The position numbers and the translations under genes were made by a program. Source: Tepidibacter aestuarii (GTDB lineage: Bacteria; Bacillota; Clostridia; Peptostreptococcales; Peptostreptococcaceae). From it: a DNA stretch of 64,000 bases. The stretch covers positions 248,001 through 312,000 of the forward strand of contig NZ_OW235315.1 in NCBI RefSeq assembly GCF_934924865.1, given 5' to 3'. This document shows, one piece after another, positions 26,114 through 40,481 of the stretch. How positions within the stretch are numbered: the stretch's first letter is position 1; each line of letters starts with the position of its first letter. Under the pieces are notes generated by a model. The model saw only the letters and a program-made list of their open reading frames with translations, had not been told where the DNA came from and did not search any database.

Positions 26114-26996
26114 AGGAAGTGATCTTGCCCTAAGTCAAACTAAATGGGTTATAAAGAACCTTAGAAATTCAAATCCCGATGTAGAATTTGAAATTAAGAT
26201 AATAAAGACTAAAGGCGATAGAATTCAGAATATAGCACTTGATAAGATAGGCGATAAAGGGTTATTCGTAAAAGAGATAGAAGAGCAGCTTTTAAACAAA
26301 GAAATTGATATAGCAGTTCATAGTATGAAGGACATGCCATCTAATGTTACTGATGGACTTAAATTTGCTGCAGTTCCTAAAAGAGAAGATTATAGAGATG
26401 TATTAGTTTTGAAGGAGGGATATAAGACTATATATGACCTTCCAAGAGGAGCTAAAATCGGGACAGGAAGCAAAAGAAGAAAATATCAATTACTTAAGTA
26501 CAGAGAAGATTTAGAGGTCGTTTCTATAAGAGGAAATGTTGGAACTAGAATAAGAAAAATTAAAGAAGAAAATCTTGATGGTGTAGTTTTAGCGGCTGCT
26601 GGACTTCATAGGTTAAATATAGAAGATGAAATAAGCTTTTATATACCGACTGATATAATGCTTCCAGCTCCAGCACAAGGAGCTTTAGCTATACAAATAA
26701 GAGAAAATAATGGAGATATAGAAAAGATAGTATCATCTATAAAAGATGATAAGACTTGTATTGAGGTAGAGGCAGAAAGAGCTTTCTTGCATGGAGTTGA
26801 TGGAGGATGTCATATACCTGTAGGAGCATTTTGTACTGTAGATGAAGATAGAATAAAGATTGAAGGTTTATTTGGAACAGAGGATGGAAGTAGGATTGTA
26901 AGGACATTTATAGAGGGTAGTGTTAGTGAAGCAAAAGAGTTAGGACATAAGCTTGCTGATATTATACTAGAGGAGATGAAGCCATGTACGGAATAG
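26091..26996 (+). CDS. hemC: Hydroxymethylbilane synthase (porphobilinogen deaminase)
   Basis: A 301-residue enzyme polymerising four porphobilinogens. GTRGSDLALSQTKWV, IKTKGDRI, AVHSMKDMPS, GSKRRKYQLL and the cofactor-bearing Cys in GVDGGCHIPVGAFC are all intact. ATG 26091 is preferred, with GAGGAG eight bases before it. It starts inside sirC and its own end overlaps cobA-hemD by 13 bases. Confidence 0.95.
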   Translation: MKIIVGTRGSDLALSQTKWVIKNLRNSNPDVEFEIKIIKTKGDRIQNIALDKIGDKGLFVKEIEEQLLNKEIDIAVHSMKDMPSNVTDGLKFAAVPKREDYRDVLVLKEGYKTIYDLPRGAKIGTGSKRRKYQLLKYREDLEVVSIRGNVGTRIRKIKEENLDGVVLAAAGLHRLNIEDEISFYIPTDIMLPAPAQGALAIQIRENNGDIEKIVSSIKDDKTCIEVEAERAFLHGVDGGCHIPVGAFCTVDEDRIKIEGLFGTEDGSRIVRTFIEGSVSEAKELGHKLADIILEEMKPCTE

Positions 26997-28492
26997 TATA
27001 TTTAGTAGGGGCAGGGCCTGGAGATTATAAATTAATCACATTAAAAGGTTTAGAGTGTATTAAAAAGGCAGACGTAATAGTATATGATAGATTGGCTAAT
27101 GAAAATTTGCTGAATGAGTCCAAAGAAGGCTGTGAATTTATATATGTTGGAAAGGCATCTAGCAATCACACATTAACTCAAGATGAAATAAATGAAGTTA
27201 TATGCCAAAGGGCAAAAGAAGGTAAGATTGTAACAAGACTTAAAGGTGGAGACCCTTATGTTTTTGGTAGAGGAGGAGAAGAAGGAGAGTATCTTCTTGA
27301 AAGAGGAGTTAAATTTGAAGTAGTTCCAGGTATAACTTCTGCCATAGGTGGACTTTGCTATGCTGGAATACCTATAACTCACAGAGATTATGCTTCTTCA
27401 TTCCATGTTATAACTGGCCATCTAAAGGATGAAGAAAAGGAACTTGATTGGAAATCCCTATCTAATCTGAATGGAACTTTAGTATTCTTAATGGGAGTTA
27501 AGAACCTTAATAATATATGCACTAATTTGATTAATGAAGGTAAGAGCAAGGATACGCCTGTTGCTCTTATAAACTGGGGAACTAGATATAATCAAAGGGT
27601 AGTAACTGGAAACCTTGAAAATATATACGATATAGCTATTAAAGAAAATATAAAGCCACCTAGTTTAATTGTTGTAGGCGATGTTGTAAATCTTAGAGAC
27701 AAGCTGAATTTCTTTGAGCAAAAAAGTTTATTTGGAAAGAGTATACTTGTTACAAGAGCTAGAGCTCAAAATAGTAAATTATTAGAGAAAGTAATGGACT
27801 TAGGTGGTAACCCTATACAGTTTCCAACTATAAAAATAGAAGAGATAATTCCTAATGAAGAGTTAGATGAACAAATAAAAAATCTAGAAGAATATAGTTA
27901 TATAATATTTAGAAGCCAAAATACTGTTAAGATATTCTTTAATAGATTAAATGAGTTAGATTTTGATGTTAGAAAACTAGCTAATAAAAAGATAGTGGCG
28001 ATAGGACCAGCTACGGCTAAAGATCTTAAGGCAAAGGGGATAATAGCTGATATAGTGCCTCCAAAGTTTGTTGCTGAAGCTATATATGATGAATTGAAGG
28101 ACTTACTAGTTAAGGATGATAAAATATTGATTCCAAGAGCTAGTGAAGCTAGGGATTATTTGGTAGATAAATTAGATAAAATATGTTATGTTAAAGAGGT
28201 TAAGATATATAATACTGTGTTAGGTGATGGAAATAAAGACAAAATACTTGAGATGCTAGATTCTAATAAATTGGATTATATAACATTCACTAGCTCATCA
28301 ACAGTTAAAAATCTTATTAATATAGTAGGAAAAGAGAATATAGACAAGCTTAAAAATTCAAAATTAATATCTATAGGACCTATAACTTCAAATACTGTTA
28401 GAGATTTTAATTTAGAGGTTTATAAAGAAGCTAAGGATTACACTATAGATGGAATTTTGAATACTATTATAGAAGATATTAAGGGGGAATAG
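26984..28492 (+). CDS. cobA-hemD: Uroporphyrinogen-III C-methyltransferase / uroporphyrinogen-III synthase fusion
   Basis: A 502-residue bifunctional protein. Residues 1-240 are [70 protein letters not shown]. It methylates uroporphyrinogen III at C-2 and C-7 to precorrin-2. Residues about 250-500 are uroporphyrinogen-III synthase ([49 protein letters not shown]), which closes the ring. The fusion is common in clostridia and couples two consecutive steps toward precorrin-2. Confidence 0.94.
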   Translation: MYGIVYLVGAGPGDYKLITLKGLECIKKADVIVYDRLANENLLNESKEGCEFIYVGKASSNHTLTQDEINEVICQRAKEGKIVTRLKGGDPYVFGRGGEEGEYLLERGVKFEVVPGITSAIGGLCYAGIPITHRDYASSFHVITGHLKDEEKELDWKSLSNLNGTLVFLMGVKNLNNICTNLINEGKSKDTPVALINWGTRYNQRVVTGNLENIYDIAIKENIKPPSLIVVGDVVNLRDKLNFFEQKSLFGKSILVTRARAQNSKLLEKVMDLGGNPIQFPTIKIEEIIPNEELDEQIKNLEEYSYIIFRSQNTVKIFFNRLNELDFDVRKLANKKIVAIGPATAKDLKAKGIIADIVPPKFVAEAIYDELKDLLVKDDKILIPRASEARDYLVDKLDKICYVKEVKIYNTVLGDGNKDKILEMLDSNKLDYITFTSSSTVKNLINIVGKENIDKLKNSKLISIGPITSNTVRDFNLEVYKEAKDYTIDGILNTIIEDIKGE

Positions 28493-28494
28493 CT

Positions 28495-29460
28495 GTGATT
28501 AAAAGACCTAGAAGACTTAGAAGTAGTGACCTTGTAAGGGATTTAGTTAGAGAAACTAGAATTGAGATGGATAATTTAATATATCCTCTATTCATTGTTG
28601 AGGGAGAAAATATAAAAAAAGAGATACCATCACTTCCTGATGTTTATCATATATCAGTAGATAAATTAGAAGAAGAAGTAAAAGAATTAAAAGAGTTTGG
28701 AATAAAGTATGTAATGTTATTTGGTGTTCCAAATGAAAAAGATGAGTATGGAAAAGAAGCTTATGCAGAAGATGGAATAGTTCAAAAGGCTGCAAGAGAG
28801 ATAAAGAGAATTACTAATGATATATATGTAGTTACTGATGTTTGTATGTGTCAATATACAAGCCATGGTCACTGTGGAATACTACGTCCAAATGGATATG
28901 TAGATAATGATAAGACATTAGAGTATCTATCAAGAATAGCTTTAAGCCATGTAAAGGCAGGAGCCGATATGGTAGCTCCATCTGATATGATGGATGGAAG
29001 AATAGCTCATATGAGAAAAACTTTAGACGAAGCAGGATATGAGAATACACCTATAATGGCATATAGCGCTAAATATGCATCCTCATTCTATGGCCCTTTT
29101 AGAGATGCAGCTCATTCTGCACCATCTTTTGGAGATAGAAGATCTTATCAAATGGATCCTGCAAATACAGATGAAGCAGTTCGCGAGGTAGAACTTGATA
29201 TAGAAGAAGGAGCAGATATAGTTATGGTAAAACCTGCACTTTCATACTTAGATGTAATAAGAAGAATAAAGGACAATTTCAACATGCCTATAGCAGCGTA
29301 CAATGTAAGTGGAGAGTACTCTATGTTAAAACTTGCTGTTAAGAATGGATTACTAGATGAAAAAGCTATAATGGAAAGTGTTTTATCTATAAAAAGAGCT
29401 GGAGCAGACATAATAATAACTTACTTTGCAAAAGATATAGCTAGAATGCTTAGAAAATAG
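28495..29460 (+). CDS. hemB: Porphobilinogen synthase (delta-aminolevulinate dehydratase)
   Basis: A 321-residue enzyme condensing two 5-aminolevulinates. The Zn-type metal site is present ([14 protein letters not shown] with three Cys). The two active-site lysines lie in [18 protein letters not shown] and [12 protein letters not shown]. The GTG start has AAGGGGGAATAGCT upstream, two bases after the previous stop. Confidence 0.95.
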   Translation: MIKRPRRLRSSDLVRDLVRETRIEMDNLIYPLFIVEGENIKKEIPSLPDVYHISVDKLEEEVKELKEFGIKYVMLFGVPNEKDEYGKEAYAEDGIVQKAAREIKRITNDIYVVTDVCMCQYTSHGHCGILRPNGYVDNDKTLEYLSRIALSHVKAGADMVAPSDMMDGRIAHMRKTLDEAGYENTPIMAYSAKYASSFYGPFRDAAHSAPSFGDRRSYQMDPANTDEAVREVELDIEEGADIVMVKPALSYLDVIRRIKDNFNMPIAAYNVSGEYSMLKLAVKNGLLDEKAIMESVLSIKRAGADIIITYFAKDIARMLRK

Positions 29461-29475
29461 AAGGGGATGACTATT

Positions 29476-30771
29476 ATGAAGACTACTAAATCTGAAAGCA
29501 TATATAGTGAAGCTGTAAAATACATACCTGGTGGAGTTAACAGTCCTGTTAGAGCATTTAAATCAGTTGGACTTAACCCTATATTTGCAGACCATGCTAA
29601 GGGTTCGAGATTATATGATGTTGATGGAAATGAATATATAGACTATATATGTTCTTGGGGACCATTAATGTTAGGTCACAGTAATGAAGAAGTTTTAAGT
29701 GGCGTTGAAGATATAATAAGAAGAGGAACAAGCTATGGAGTTCCTACAGAAATAGAAGTAAAAATGGCAAAATTAATATGTGAAGCATATGAATCAATAG
29801 AAATGGTTAGAATGGTAAACTCAGGAACAGAGGCTACTATGAGTGCATTAAGAGTAGCAAGAGCTTACACTAAGAGAAATAAAATATTAAAATTTGAAGG
29901 ATGTTATCATGGACATTCTGATGCATTACTTGTTAAATCAGGATCTGGAACAATAACATATGGAGTACCTACAAGCCCTGGAGTTCCAGCAGATGTAGTA
30001 AAGGATACACTTGTATGTAGATACAATGATTTAGACTCAGTAAAAGAAATATTTAAAGAACATGGACAAGACATAGCAGCTGTAATAGTAGAGCCGGTTG
30101 CAGGTAATATGGGTGTAGTTGCAGGTAAAAAAGAATTTTTACAAGGACTTAGAGATATAACTAACGAATACAAATCTGTATTAATATTTGATGAAGTAAT
30201 AACAGGATTTAGATTAGCATTTGGTGGAGCGGGTCAGCATTATGGAATAAAAGCAGATATGACATGCCTTGGAAAGATTATAGGAGCTGGACTTCCTGTT
30301 GGAGCTTATGGTGGTAAGAAAGAGATAATGGACATGGTATCTCCAGTTGGTCCTGTATATCAAGCAGGAACATTATCTGGAAATCCTCTTGCTATGTATA
30401 TGGGATATAAAAATATAAGTATATTAAAGAATAATCAAAACATATATAAAGAGCTTGAAGAAAAGGCTATAAGACTCGAAAATGGACTTAAAGAAAATCT
30501 TCAAAAGCTTAATATAGAAGGAACTGTAAATAGAGCTGGATCTTTAGTATGTCTCTTCTTTGCAAAAGGACCTATAGAAAATTACGAAGATGTAATGAAC
30601 TGTGATGTAGAAAAATTCAATATATATTTCAAAGAATTAATAGAAAGAGGAATACTACTTGCTCCAACGCAATTTGAAGCTATGTTTTTATCTAATGCTC
30701 ATACGAATGAAGATATAGACTGCACAATAAAAGCAAGTTATGAAGCTATGAAGATAGCATTTAATAAATAG
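29476..30771 (+). CDS. hemL: Glutamate-1-semialdehyde 2,1-aminomutase
   Basis: A 431-residue PLP enzyme making 5-aminolevulinate. YIPGGVNSPVRAFKSVG, the RMVNSGTEATMSALRVAR cofactor loop, FDEVITGFR and the Schiff-base Lys in CLGKIIGAGLPVGAYGG (about residue 266) are intact. ATG 29476 is chosen because AAGGGGATG lies eight bases before it; the ATG at 29467 sits on that site. Last gene of the riboswitch-controlled operon; a strong terminator follows. Confidence 0.95.
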   Translation: MKTTKSESIYSEAVKYIPGGVNSPVRAFKSVGLNPIFADHAKGSRLYDVDGNEYIDYICSWGPLMLGHSNEEVLSGVEDIIRRGTSYGVPTEIEVKMAKLICEAYESIEMVRMVNSGTEATMSALRVARAYTKRNKILKFEGCYHGHSDALLVKSGSGTITYGVPTSPGVPADVVKDTLVCRYNDLDSVKEIFKEHGQDIAAVIVEPVAGNMGVVAGKKEFLQGLRDITNEYKSVLIFDEVITGFRLAFGGAGQHYGIKADMTCLGKIIGAGLPVGAYGGKKEIMDMVSPVGPVYQAGTLSGNPLAMYMGYKNISILKNNQNIYKELEEKAIRLENGLKENLQKLNIEGTVNRAGSLVCLFFAKGPIENYEDVMNCDVEKFNIYFKELIERGILLAPTQFEAMFLSNAHTNEDIDCTIKASYEAMKIAFNK

Positions 30772-30773
30772 CT

Positions 30774-30806
30774 AAAAAAACGCCGACACATCGTCGGCGT
30801 TTTTTA
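30774..30806. terminator. Bidirectional terminator between hemL and the S1-domain gene
   Basis: CGCCGAC-ACATC-GTCGGCG with seven A on the left and six T on the right. It serves the two converging genes. Confidence 0.93.
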
Positions 30807-30815
30807 TTTAAAAGA

Positions 30816-31283
30816 TTATCTTCTTTTGCTACGTTTATTTAAAGTAGCTTGACGGTCATCTGACTGCTTTAACCAATCTTTTAATTTATCTTCAAGAGAA
30901 GTTTCTTTTTTTGGTTTTGCTTGGAATTTACCTTTAGATGCATCCCTATTTCTATAGTTAGAACCTGAGTTAGAATTATAACTAGATCCAGAATTAGAAT
31001 TAGAACTATAAGAAGGTTTATCTTTAGGTTTTGGAGTAAACGGTTTTGCTTGCTTAATTGAAAGAGATATTTTTTTAGACTCTTCATCAATGCTTATAAT
31101 TTTAACTTTAACTTTATCCCCAGCTGAAATATGTTCATTTATATCGTTTATAAAGTTATGACTAATTTGTGAAATGTGAACTAATCCTTTAGTTTTTTCA
31201 TCTATAGCCACAAAAGCACCGAAAGGCTTAACATCTGTTACTGTACCTTCAATAATATTACCGATTTCAAATTTCTTACACAT
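30816..31283 (-). CDS. S1-domain RNA-binding protein (YugI/CvfD-like)
   Basis: A 155-residue protein. Residues 1-75 are one S1/OB domain (IGNIIEGTVTDVKPFGAFVAI, GLVHISQIS, GDKVKVKIISID, KISLSIKQ). Residues about 80-125 are a low-complexity Ser/Asn/Gly linker, and the basic tail ends in KRSKRR. Proteins of this size associate with ribosomes or RNA and influence stress responses in Gram-positives. ATG 31283 has TAGGAGTG upstream. The tail probably binds RNA non-specifically. Confidence 0.82.
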   Translation of the reverse strand: MCKKFEIGNIIEGTVTDVKPFGAFVAIDEKTKGLVHISQISHNFINDINEHISAGDKVKVKIISIDEESKKISLSIKQAKPFTPKPKDKPSYSSNSNSGSSYNSNSGSNYRNRDASKGKFQAKPKKETSLEDKLKDWLKQSDDRQATLNKRSKRR

Positions 31284-31489
31284 AGACACACTCCTAAAAA
31301 TTTTATAGTTTATAAATAATTTTAAAATTCGAGTTACTTATATTAATTAATATAGCATATAACTTTAACAAAAAACAAATTTTAAATTATCTTTTCAACT
31401 ATCTATAATATATATTTTTACGCTTTTTTGCAACCTTTAAACATAAAAATATAATTAAGTTTTTTACATATAATTCGACATATAAAAAG

Positions 31490-32761
31490 TTAAATAATTA
31501 AAGTAACTATAGGGGTAACTATTATAAAAGAAAATATCACTCTTTCTATCCATATTAAAAACAACTCCCAAATAGATAATGGAATTTTTGTAGATAAAAT
31601 ACAAGGTATACATGCACAAAAGGATAATACAGAGCTAACTGACACTACACCTATTATAAATCGAGTTAAAAACGAAGAATCGATTACAAAAAATGATGGT
31701 AAAAATAAATCTATTATACCGATAGATGCAGATTTGGCAGTTAACATAGGTTCTGGAAGTTGTAGTATTTTTAATACAGGATAAAATATATAAGCTAATA
31801 AATCTATAAAACAAGTATATTTACTTAAAATTAAACCAACGGTACCTATTGAGACTATTGACGGTAACACGGCTATAGTTACAATTAAACCATTTCTGAA
31901 GTTTCTATATACGTTTTCATAAACACTAGTAGATTTATGTATAGATTTACTAGCTTCATTCCATGCATTTTGAATAAAGTTTTTATAAATTCTGGTTTCT
32001 ATAACAGAATTAGACGAAATATAAGAATGACTTTTTCTACTAAGAGGAGGTATTCTAGCTGTGATTGAGGTAACTGAACAAGTTACTATAAATGTAATTA
32101 CAAAATAAGCATGCCACATACTCATAAGATCTAAAGTTTTAGCTATAATAATCATCGAACTTATAGATGCGGTAGAAAATCCTGTAACTATAATACTAGC
32201 CTCTTTAATACTATATTTACTATCTTTAAATATAGTATCTGTAATTAAAATTCCTATAGAGTAGTTACTTAAAAAAGATGCTAAAGCATGGGCTGCTGAT
32301 TTTCCTGGAGTTTTAAAAAGTGGTTTCATTATAGGATGCATTAAAACACCTATAAATTCCAGAATACCGTAATCTACTAGAAAAGTTAAGAAAACAGATC
32401 CTATAGGTATAGCAATACTAATAGGAATGGCTATGTTGTTAAAGATTATAGACAACATATCTTTAGAAATAAAGTAAAATTTGTCTAAATTAAAAATAAA
32501 TATTACACATATAAATATACTCAAAAAATTAAAAAAAGAAATTATTTTATTAAATCTATTGTTATTCCATGATTTTGTAATAAAAGGATAAAAAACTCCT
32601 AGTATAATTAGAGCTAAAGTATAGACACAAACATAATTTAAGAAATGACTATAGATATATATAATAATATGATCTAGTGATATTGTCATTTTACCGTTTA
32701 ACTTTATAGGTATAAAAAATATGAATATGCCTATGAAATTATATATAATGAATTTAATCAT
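31490..32761 (-). CDS. YjiH-family membrane protein with nucleoside-recognition (Gate) domains
   Basis: A 423-residue polytopic protein with about nine or ten hydrophobic segments. The central SVFLTFLVDYGILEFIGVLMHPIMKPLF and FLSNYSIGILIT region and the later LPSIVSIGTVGLIL region resemble the paired Gate domains of YjiH and SpmA/SpmB-like proteins. The transported compound is unknown. ATG has AAAGGGGGTT upstream. The 42-base segment containing the start is tandemly duplicated upstream. Confidence 0.7.
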   Translation of the reverse strand: MIKFIIYNFIGIFIFFIPIKLNGKMTISLDHIIIYIYSHFLNYVCVYTLALIILGVFYPFITKSWNNNRFNKIISFFNFLSIFICVIFIFNLDKFYFISKDMLSIIFNNIAIPISIAIPIGSVFLTFLVDYGILEFIGVLMHPIMKPLFKTPGKSAAHALASFLSNYSIGILITDTIFKDSKYSIKEASIIVTGFSTASISSMIIIAKTLDLMSMWHAYFVITFIVTCSVTSITARIPPLSRKSHSYISSNSVIETRIYKNFIQNAWNEASKSIHKSTSVYENVYRNFRNGLIVTIAVLPSIVSIGTVGLILSKYTCFIDLLAYIFYPVLKILQLPEPMLTAKSASIGIIDLFLPSFFVIDSSFLTRFIIGVVSVSSVLSFCACIPCILSTKIPLSIWELFLIWIERVIFSFIIVTPIVTLII

Positions 32762-32822
32762 ATTTTATAACCCCCTTTTATTATATATAGTGAATTTGGT
32801 TATATTTTATAACTCACTTTTA
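32738..32822. repeat. 42-bp tandem duplication across the YjiH-gene start
   Basis: 32738-32779 and 32780-32821 match at about 36 of 42 positions (shared ATTATATATA, TGAATTT, ATATTTTATAAC). The upstream copy has lost the start codon (ATG to ATA on the minus strand) and the ribosome site. Confidence 0.7.
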
Positions 32823-32865
32823 ATACGTTGTATAATATATTCTATAAAAAACTTCAAAAAAAGTG

Positions 32866-32894
32866 TTGACGGATTATTTCAAAGGTGATATATT
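32866..32894 (+). promoter_or_regulatory. rRNA operon 1 promoter
   Basis: TTGACG, a 17-base spacer and TATATT, with an A-rich UP-like stretch (AAAAAACTTCAAAAAAAG) directly upstream. The same arrangement precedes the second operon. Confidence 0.85.
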
Positions 32895-33031
32895 ATTACT
32901 TGTCCTCAACAACGAGGCAAACACGAAACACAAAATGAACTTTGAAAATTAAACAGTAGGTTATAAATAAATCACAACAGTGATTTTCGGAAACAACACA
33001 TAAAGTCAGTTTACTGAGTACTGACAAACTT

Positions 33032-34557
<1,526 letters not shown>

Positions 34558-34634
34558 ATAACCTACTGTTTAATTTTGAGGGTTTATTCCTCAAAATTAG
34601 TACTTTGAAAATTGAACAGATTTAAATAAATTTA

Positions 34635-37554
<2,920 letters not shown>

Positions 37555-37612
37555 AATTTTAAATCTGATCAATTTTGAAAGTATTAATCTTAATATTTAA
37601 AACTAAAAGATT

Positions 37613-37731
<119 letters not shown>

Positions 37732-37760
37732 ATCTTTTTTTATTTATAACATTCTAAAAA

Positions 37761-37794
37761 GAGCCGTACGATGATTATATCGTGCGGTTTTTTG
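37761..37794 (+). terminator. Terminator of rRNA operon 1
   Basis: CCGTACGAT and ATCGTGCGG (one G-U pair) around a 6-base loop, then six T. Confidence 0.9.
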
Positions 37795-37810
37795 TTAGAA
37801 ACTATACATT

Positions 37811-37840
37811 TTGTGGTATCATTAAAAAGTCTAGCATAAT
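37811..37840 (+). promoter_or_regulatory. Possible promoter of the ahb operon
   Basis: TTGTGG and CATAAT are separated by 18 bases, 21 bases before ahbC. The match is only fair. Confidence 0.35.
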
Positions 37841-37860
37841 TTAACAAAAGGAGACTATAC

Positions 37861-39057
37861 ATGATAGATTTAAGCAAGTTATTAAGTAAAGATGATATAC
37901 AAAGAGGTAGTATAAGATACTCAAAGGACTGTTCGAAAGCTAAAGCTGGTGTTAGAAAAGGTATGGGTCCAGTTGTAGTATGGAATATAACAAATGTATG
38001 CAATTTCAAGTGTAAGCACTGTTATTCAAGTGCAACAGCCACGAAAGATCAAGAAGAACTTACATTTGAGCAGATAAAGAAAGTAGTAGATGATTTAGCC
38101 ACAATTAATGTTCCTGTAATCTTATTATCTGGTGGAGAGCCTTTGATGAGAGAAAATATATTTGAAATAATAGAGTATATAAAATCTAAGGGTATAAATG
38201 TGAGTCTTTCAACTAATGGAAGTCTTATAACAAAAGATGTAGCTAGGAAATTAAAGAATCTAGGCATAGGATATGTTGGTATTAGTTTAGATGGAACTTC
38301 AAAAACTAATGATATATTTAGAGGTGTAAGTGGATCATATGATTCTATAATAAAGGCTATAAAAAACTGTAAAGAAGTAGACCAAAAGGTAGGGCTTAGA
38401 TTTACAATACAAAAGAAAAATTATAAAGAAGTAACAGATATACTTAAATTAGTAGATGAAATAGATATACCTAGAATATGCTTTTATCATTTAGTCCCAA
38501 GTGGTAGAGGACAAAATATAATAAATGATATGTTAACACATGATCAAACTAGAGAAGTATTAGATAATCTATATGATTATGTTAAAAAGAATATAGTAAA
38601 TGGTATAGATAAAGAGATTCTTACAGTCGCAAACTTTGCAGATGGGATATACATTTATTTAAAGGAAAAAGATGAATACCAAAAAAGTAGGATACTTGAT
38701 TTATTAAGCAGAAATGGAGGAAATAGATCGGGGATTGCTATATCGAATATAGATTATAAAGGGAATGTATATATAGATCAATTCTCTAAGAATCACTTAC
38801 TTGGAAATATAAAGCAAGATTCATTCTCGAGTATATGGAATGAAAATAAAGAAGGACTGTTAAACGAAATAAGAAATAAAAAAGATAAGGTAAAAGGAAG
38901 ATGCAAGGAATGTAAATGGCTTAATATATGTAATGGAAATCTAAGAGCTAGAGCATATGGATATTATAATGATATATGGGCTGAGGATCCGAGTTGCTAT
39001 CTTACAGATGATGAGATTAGGAGTGAAGTAGATGATTATATCGTGGAATATGACTAA
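37861..39057 (+). CDS. ahbC: 12,18-didecarboxysiroheme deacetylase (radical SAM)
   Basis: A 398-residue radical SAM enzyme. The N-terminal region (ISKLL-like start, then GPVVVWNITNVCNFKCKHCYS) holds the CxxxCxxC cluster site, followed by LLSGGEPLMRE and a SPASM-like C-terminus with CKECKWLNICNGN. AhbC converts 12,18-didecarboxysiroheme to Fe-coproporphyrin III by removing two acetate side chains. The VVWNITxxCN start and its place in front of ahbD, ahbA and ahbB separate it from peptide-modifying radical SAM enzymes. It begins with AAAAGGAGACTATAC upstream and overlaps ahbD by 26 bases. Confidence 0.85.
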   Translation: MIDLSKLLSKDDIQRGSIRYSKDCSKAKAGVRKGMGPVVVWNITNVCNFKCKHCYSSATATKDQEELTFEQIKKVVDDLATINVPVILLSGGEPLMRENIFEIIEYIKSKGINVSLSTNGSLITKDVARKLKNLGIGYVGISLDGTSKTNDIFRGVSGSYDSIIKAIKNCKEVDQKVGLRFTIQKKNYKEVTDILKLVDEIDIPRICFYHLVPSGRGQNIINDMLTHDQTREVLDNLYDYVKKNIVNGIDKEILTVANFADGIYIYLKEKDEYQKSRILDLLSRNGGNRSGIAISNIDYKGNVYIDQFSKNHLLGNIKQDSFSSIWNENKEGLLNEIRNKKDKVKGRCKECKWLNICNGNLRARAYGYYNDIWAEDPSCYLTDDEIRSEVDDYIVEYD

Positions 39058-40030
39058 AAATTGTAATTTATATTGTAAGCATTGCTACAGAGATGCAGGA
39101 CCTAATCTTGCTTCAAATGATGAATTATCAACAGAGGAAGGAAAAGAACTTATAAGAGGAATACATAAAGCTGGATTTAAGATATTGATATTTAGTGGAG
39201 GAGAACCCCTTCTAAGAGATGATTTATATGAGCTTACAGAATACGCAAGTTCACTTGGACTTATAAGTGGTATAGGAACTAATGGAACACTAATAGATGA
39301 TGAAGTTGCTAGAAAACTAAAAGAATCTAAGGTTAGAGCGGTAGCTATAAGTCTTGACAGCTTAGATGTAAAAAAACATGATAGATTTAGACAAGTTGAG
39401 GGGAGTTTTAATAAGACTATAGAAGGAATAAAATCATGCATAGAAGCAGGACTTAAAGTTCAAATAAACACTACCGTAACAAAATCGAATTATGAAGAGA
39501 TAACTGAAATCACAGACTATATATCTTCTCTTGGAGGGCATTCTCACCATCCATTCTTTCTTGTAGAAGTAGGTAGAGGTAAGGAAATAGGAGAGTATGG
39601 TCTTAACAAAAAAGAGTATAAAGATATTATAAATAAGATACTAGACAAGCAAAAGGATACTCATATAGAACTTAAGCCAACTTGTGCACCTCAGTTTATG
39701 GTAGAAGCAAAAAATAAGGGGATGAATATGAGATTTTCTAGAGGATGTATAGCGGGAATTAAGTACTGCTGTATACTTCCTAATGGAGATGTTCATATAT
39801 GTCCATATTTACCAATTAAAGTAGGAAGTATTAGAGAGCATTCTTTTGATCATATATGGGAAAATGCAGAGATATTCAATAAACTTAGAAATTACAAGGA
39901 GTATAATGGAAATTGCGGTAAGTGTGAGAATATAAATATATGTGGTGGATGTAGAGCTAGAGCATTCAGTTCGAGTGGGAATTATATGAATGAGGATGTG
40001 TTCTGTTTAAAGGAGAAAATAAATGGATAG
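39032..40030 (+). CDS. ahbD: Heme synthase, radical SAM (Fe-coproporphyrin III decarboxylase)
   Basis: A 332-residue radical SAM enzyme. MIISWNMTKNCNLYCKHCYRD carries the [4Fe-4S]-AdoMet Cys triad, IFSGGEPLLRDDL follows, and the C-terminal CCILPNGDVHICPYLP plus CGKCENINICGGC supply ligands for auxiliary clusters. AhbD oxidatively decarboxylates two propionates of Fe-coproporphyrin III to vinyls, completing heme b. The start lies inside ahbC with TTAGGAGTG upstream. Confidence 0.86.
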   Translation: MIISWNMTKNCNLYCKHCYRDAGPNLASNDELSTEEGKELIRGIHKAGFKILIFSGGEPLLRDDLYELTEYASSLGLISGIGTNGTLIDDEVARKLKESKVRAVAISLDSLDVKKHDRFRQVEGSFNKTIEGIKSCIEAGLKVQINTTVTKSNYEEITEITDYISSLGGHSHHPFFLVEVGRGKEIGEYGLNKKEYKDIINKILDKQKDTHIELKPTCAPQFMVEAKNKGMNMRFSRGCIAGIKYCCILPNGDVHICPYLPIKVGSIREHSFDHIWENAEIFNKLRNYKEYNGNCGKCENINICGGCRARAFSSSGNYMNEDVFCLKEKING

Positions 40031-40475
40031 TATAGACAAGTTGATATTAAATGAAGTTCAAAATGGAATACCTCTTGAAAAGAATCCTTTTAGAAATATA
40101 GCTGATAAACTAAATATAAAAGAAGATGAAATAGTTAAAAGAATAAATGAATTAAAAGAAAAAGGTTATATAAGAAGGTTTGGGGGTATATTTGATAGTC
40201 AGAGTTTAGGAATAAAAAGCACGCTTGTAGCTGTAAAGGCAAAAGATATAGAAAACACATCAAAAATAATAAACGAATATAGTGGAGTAACTCATAATTA
40301 TCAAAGAGATGATGATTATAATATATGGTTCACTTTAATGGCTTCATCAAAAGAAGAACTTGAAAATATACTCAAGGAAATAAAAAACAGAATACGATGT
40401 GAAGATATTATAAGCCTTAGTTGCGTAAATAGGCACAAGGTTAAGGTATATCTTGATTTTGATAATAAAGGGTGA
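40023..40475 (+). CDS. ahbA: Siroheme decarboxylase subunit A (Lrp/AsnC-like)
   Basis: A 150-residue protein with an N-terminal winged helix (NPFRNIADKLNIKEDEIVKRI) and a C-terminal Lrp-type ligand domain. The motif THNYQRDDDYNIWFTL matches the AhbA/NirDL-type siroheme decarboxylases, which remove the C-12 and C-18 acetate carboxyls. Although it looks like a transcription regulator, the conserved motif and the operon argue for the enzyme. It overlaps ahbD by eight bases. Confidence 0.83.
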   Translation: MDSIDKLILNEVQNGIPLEKNPFRNIADKLNIKEDEIVKRINELKEKGYIRRFGGIFDSQSLGIKSTLVAVKAKDIENTSKIINEYSGVTHNYQRDDDYNIWFTLMASSKEELENILKEIKNRIRCEDIISLSCVNRHKVKVYLDFDNKG

Positions 40476-40481
40476 TTTAAC

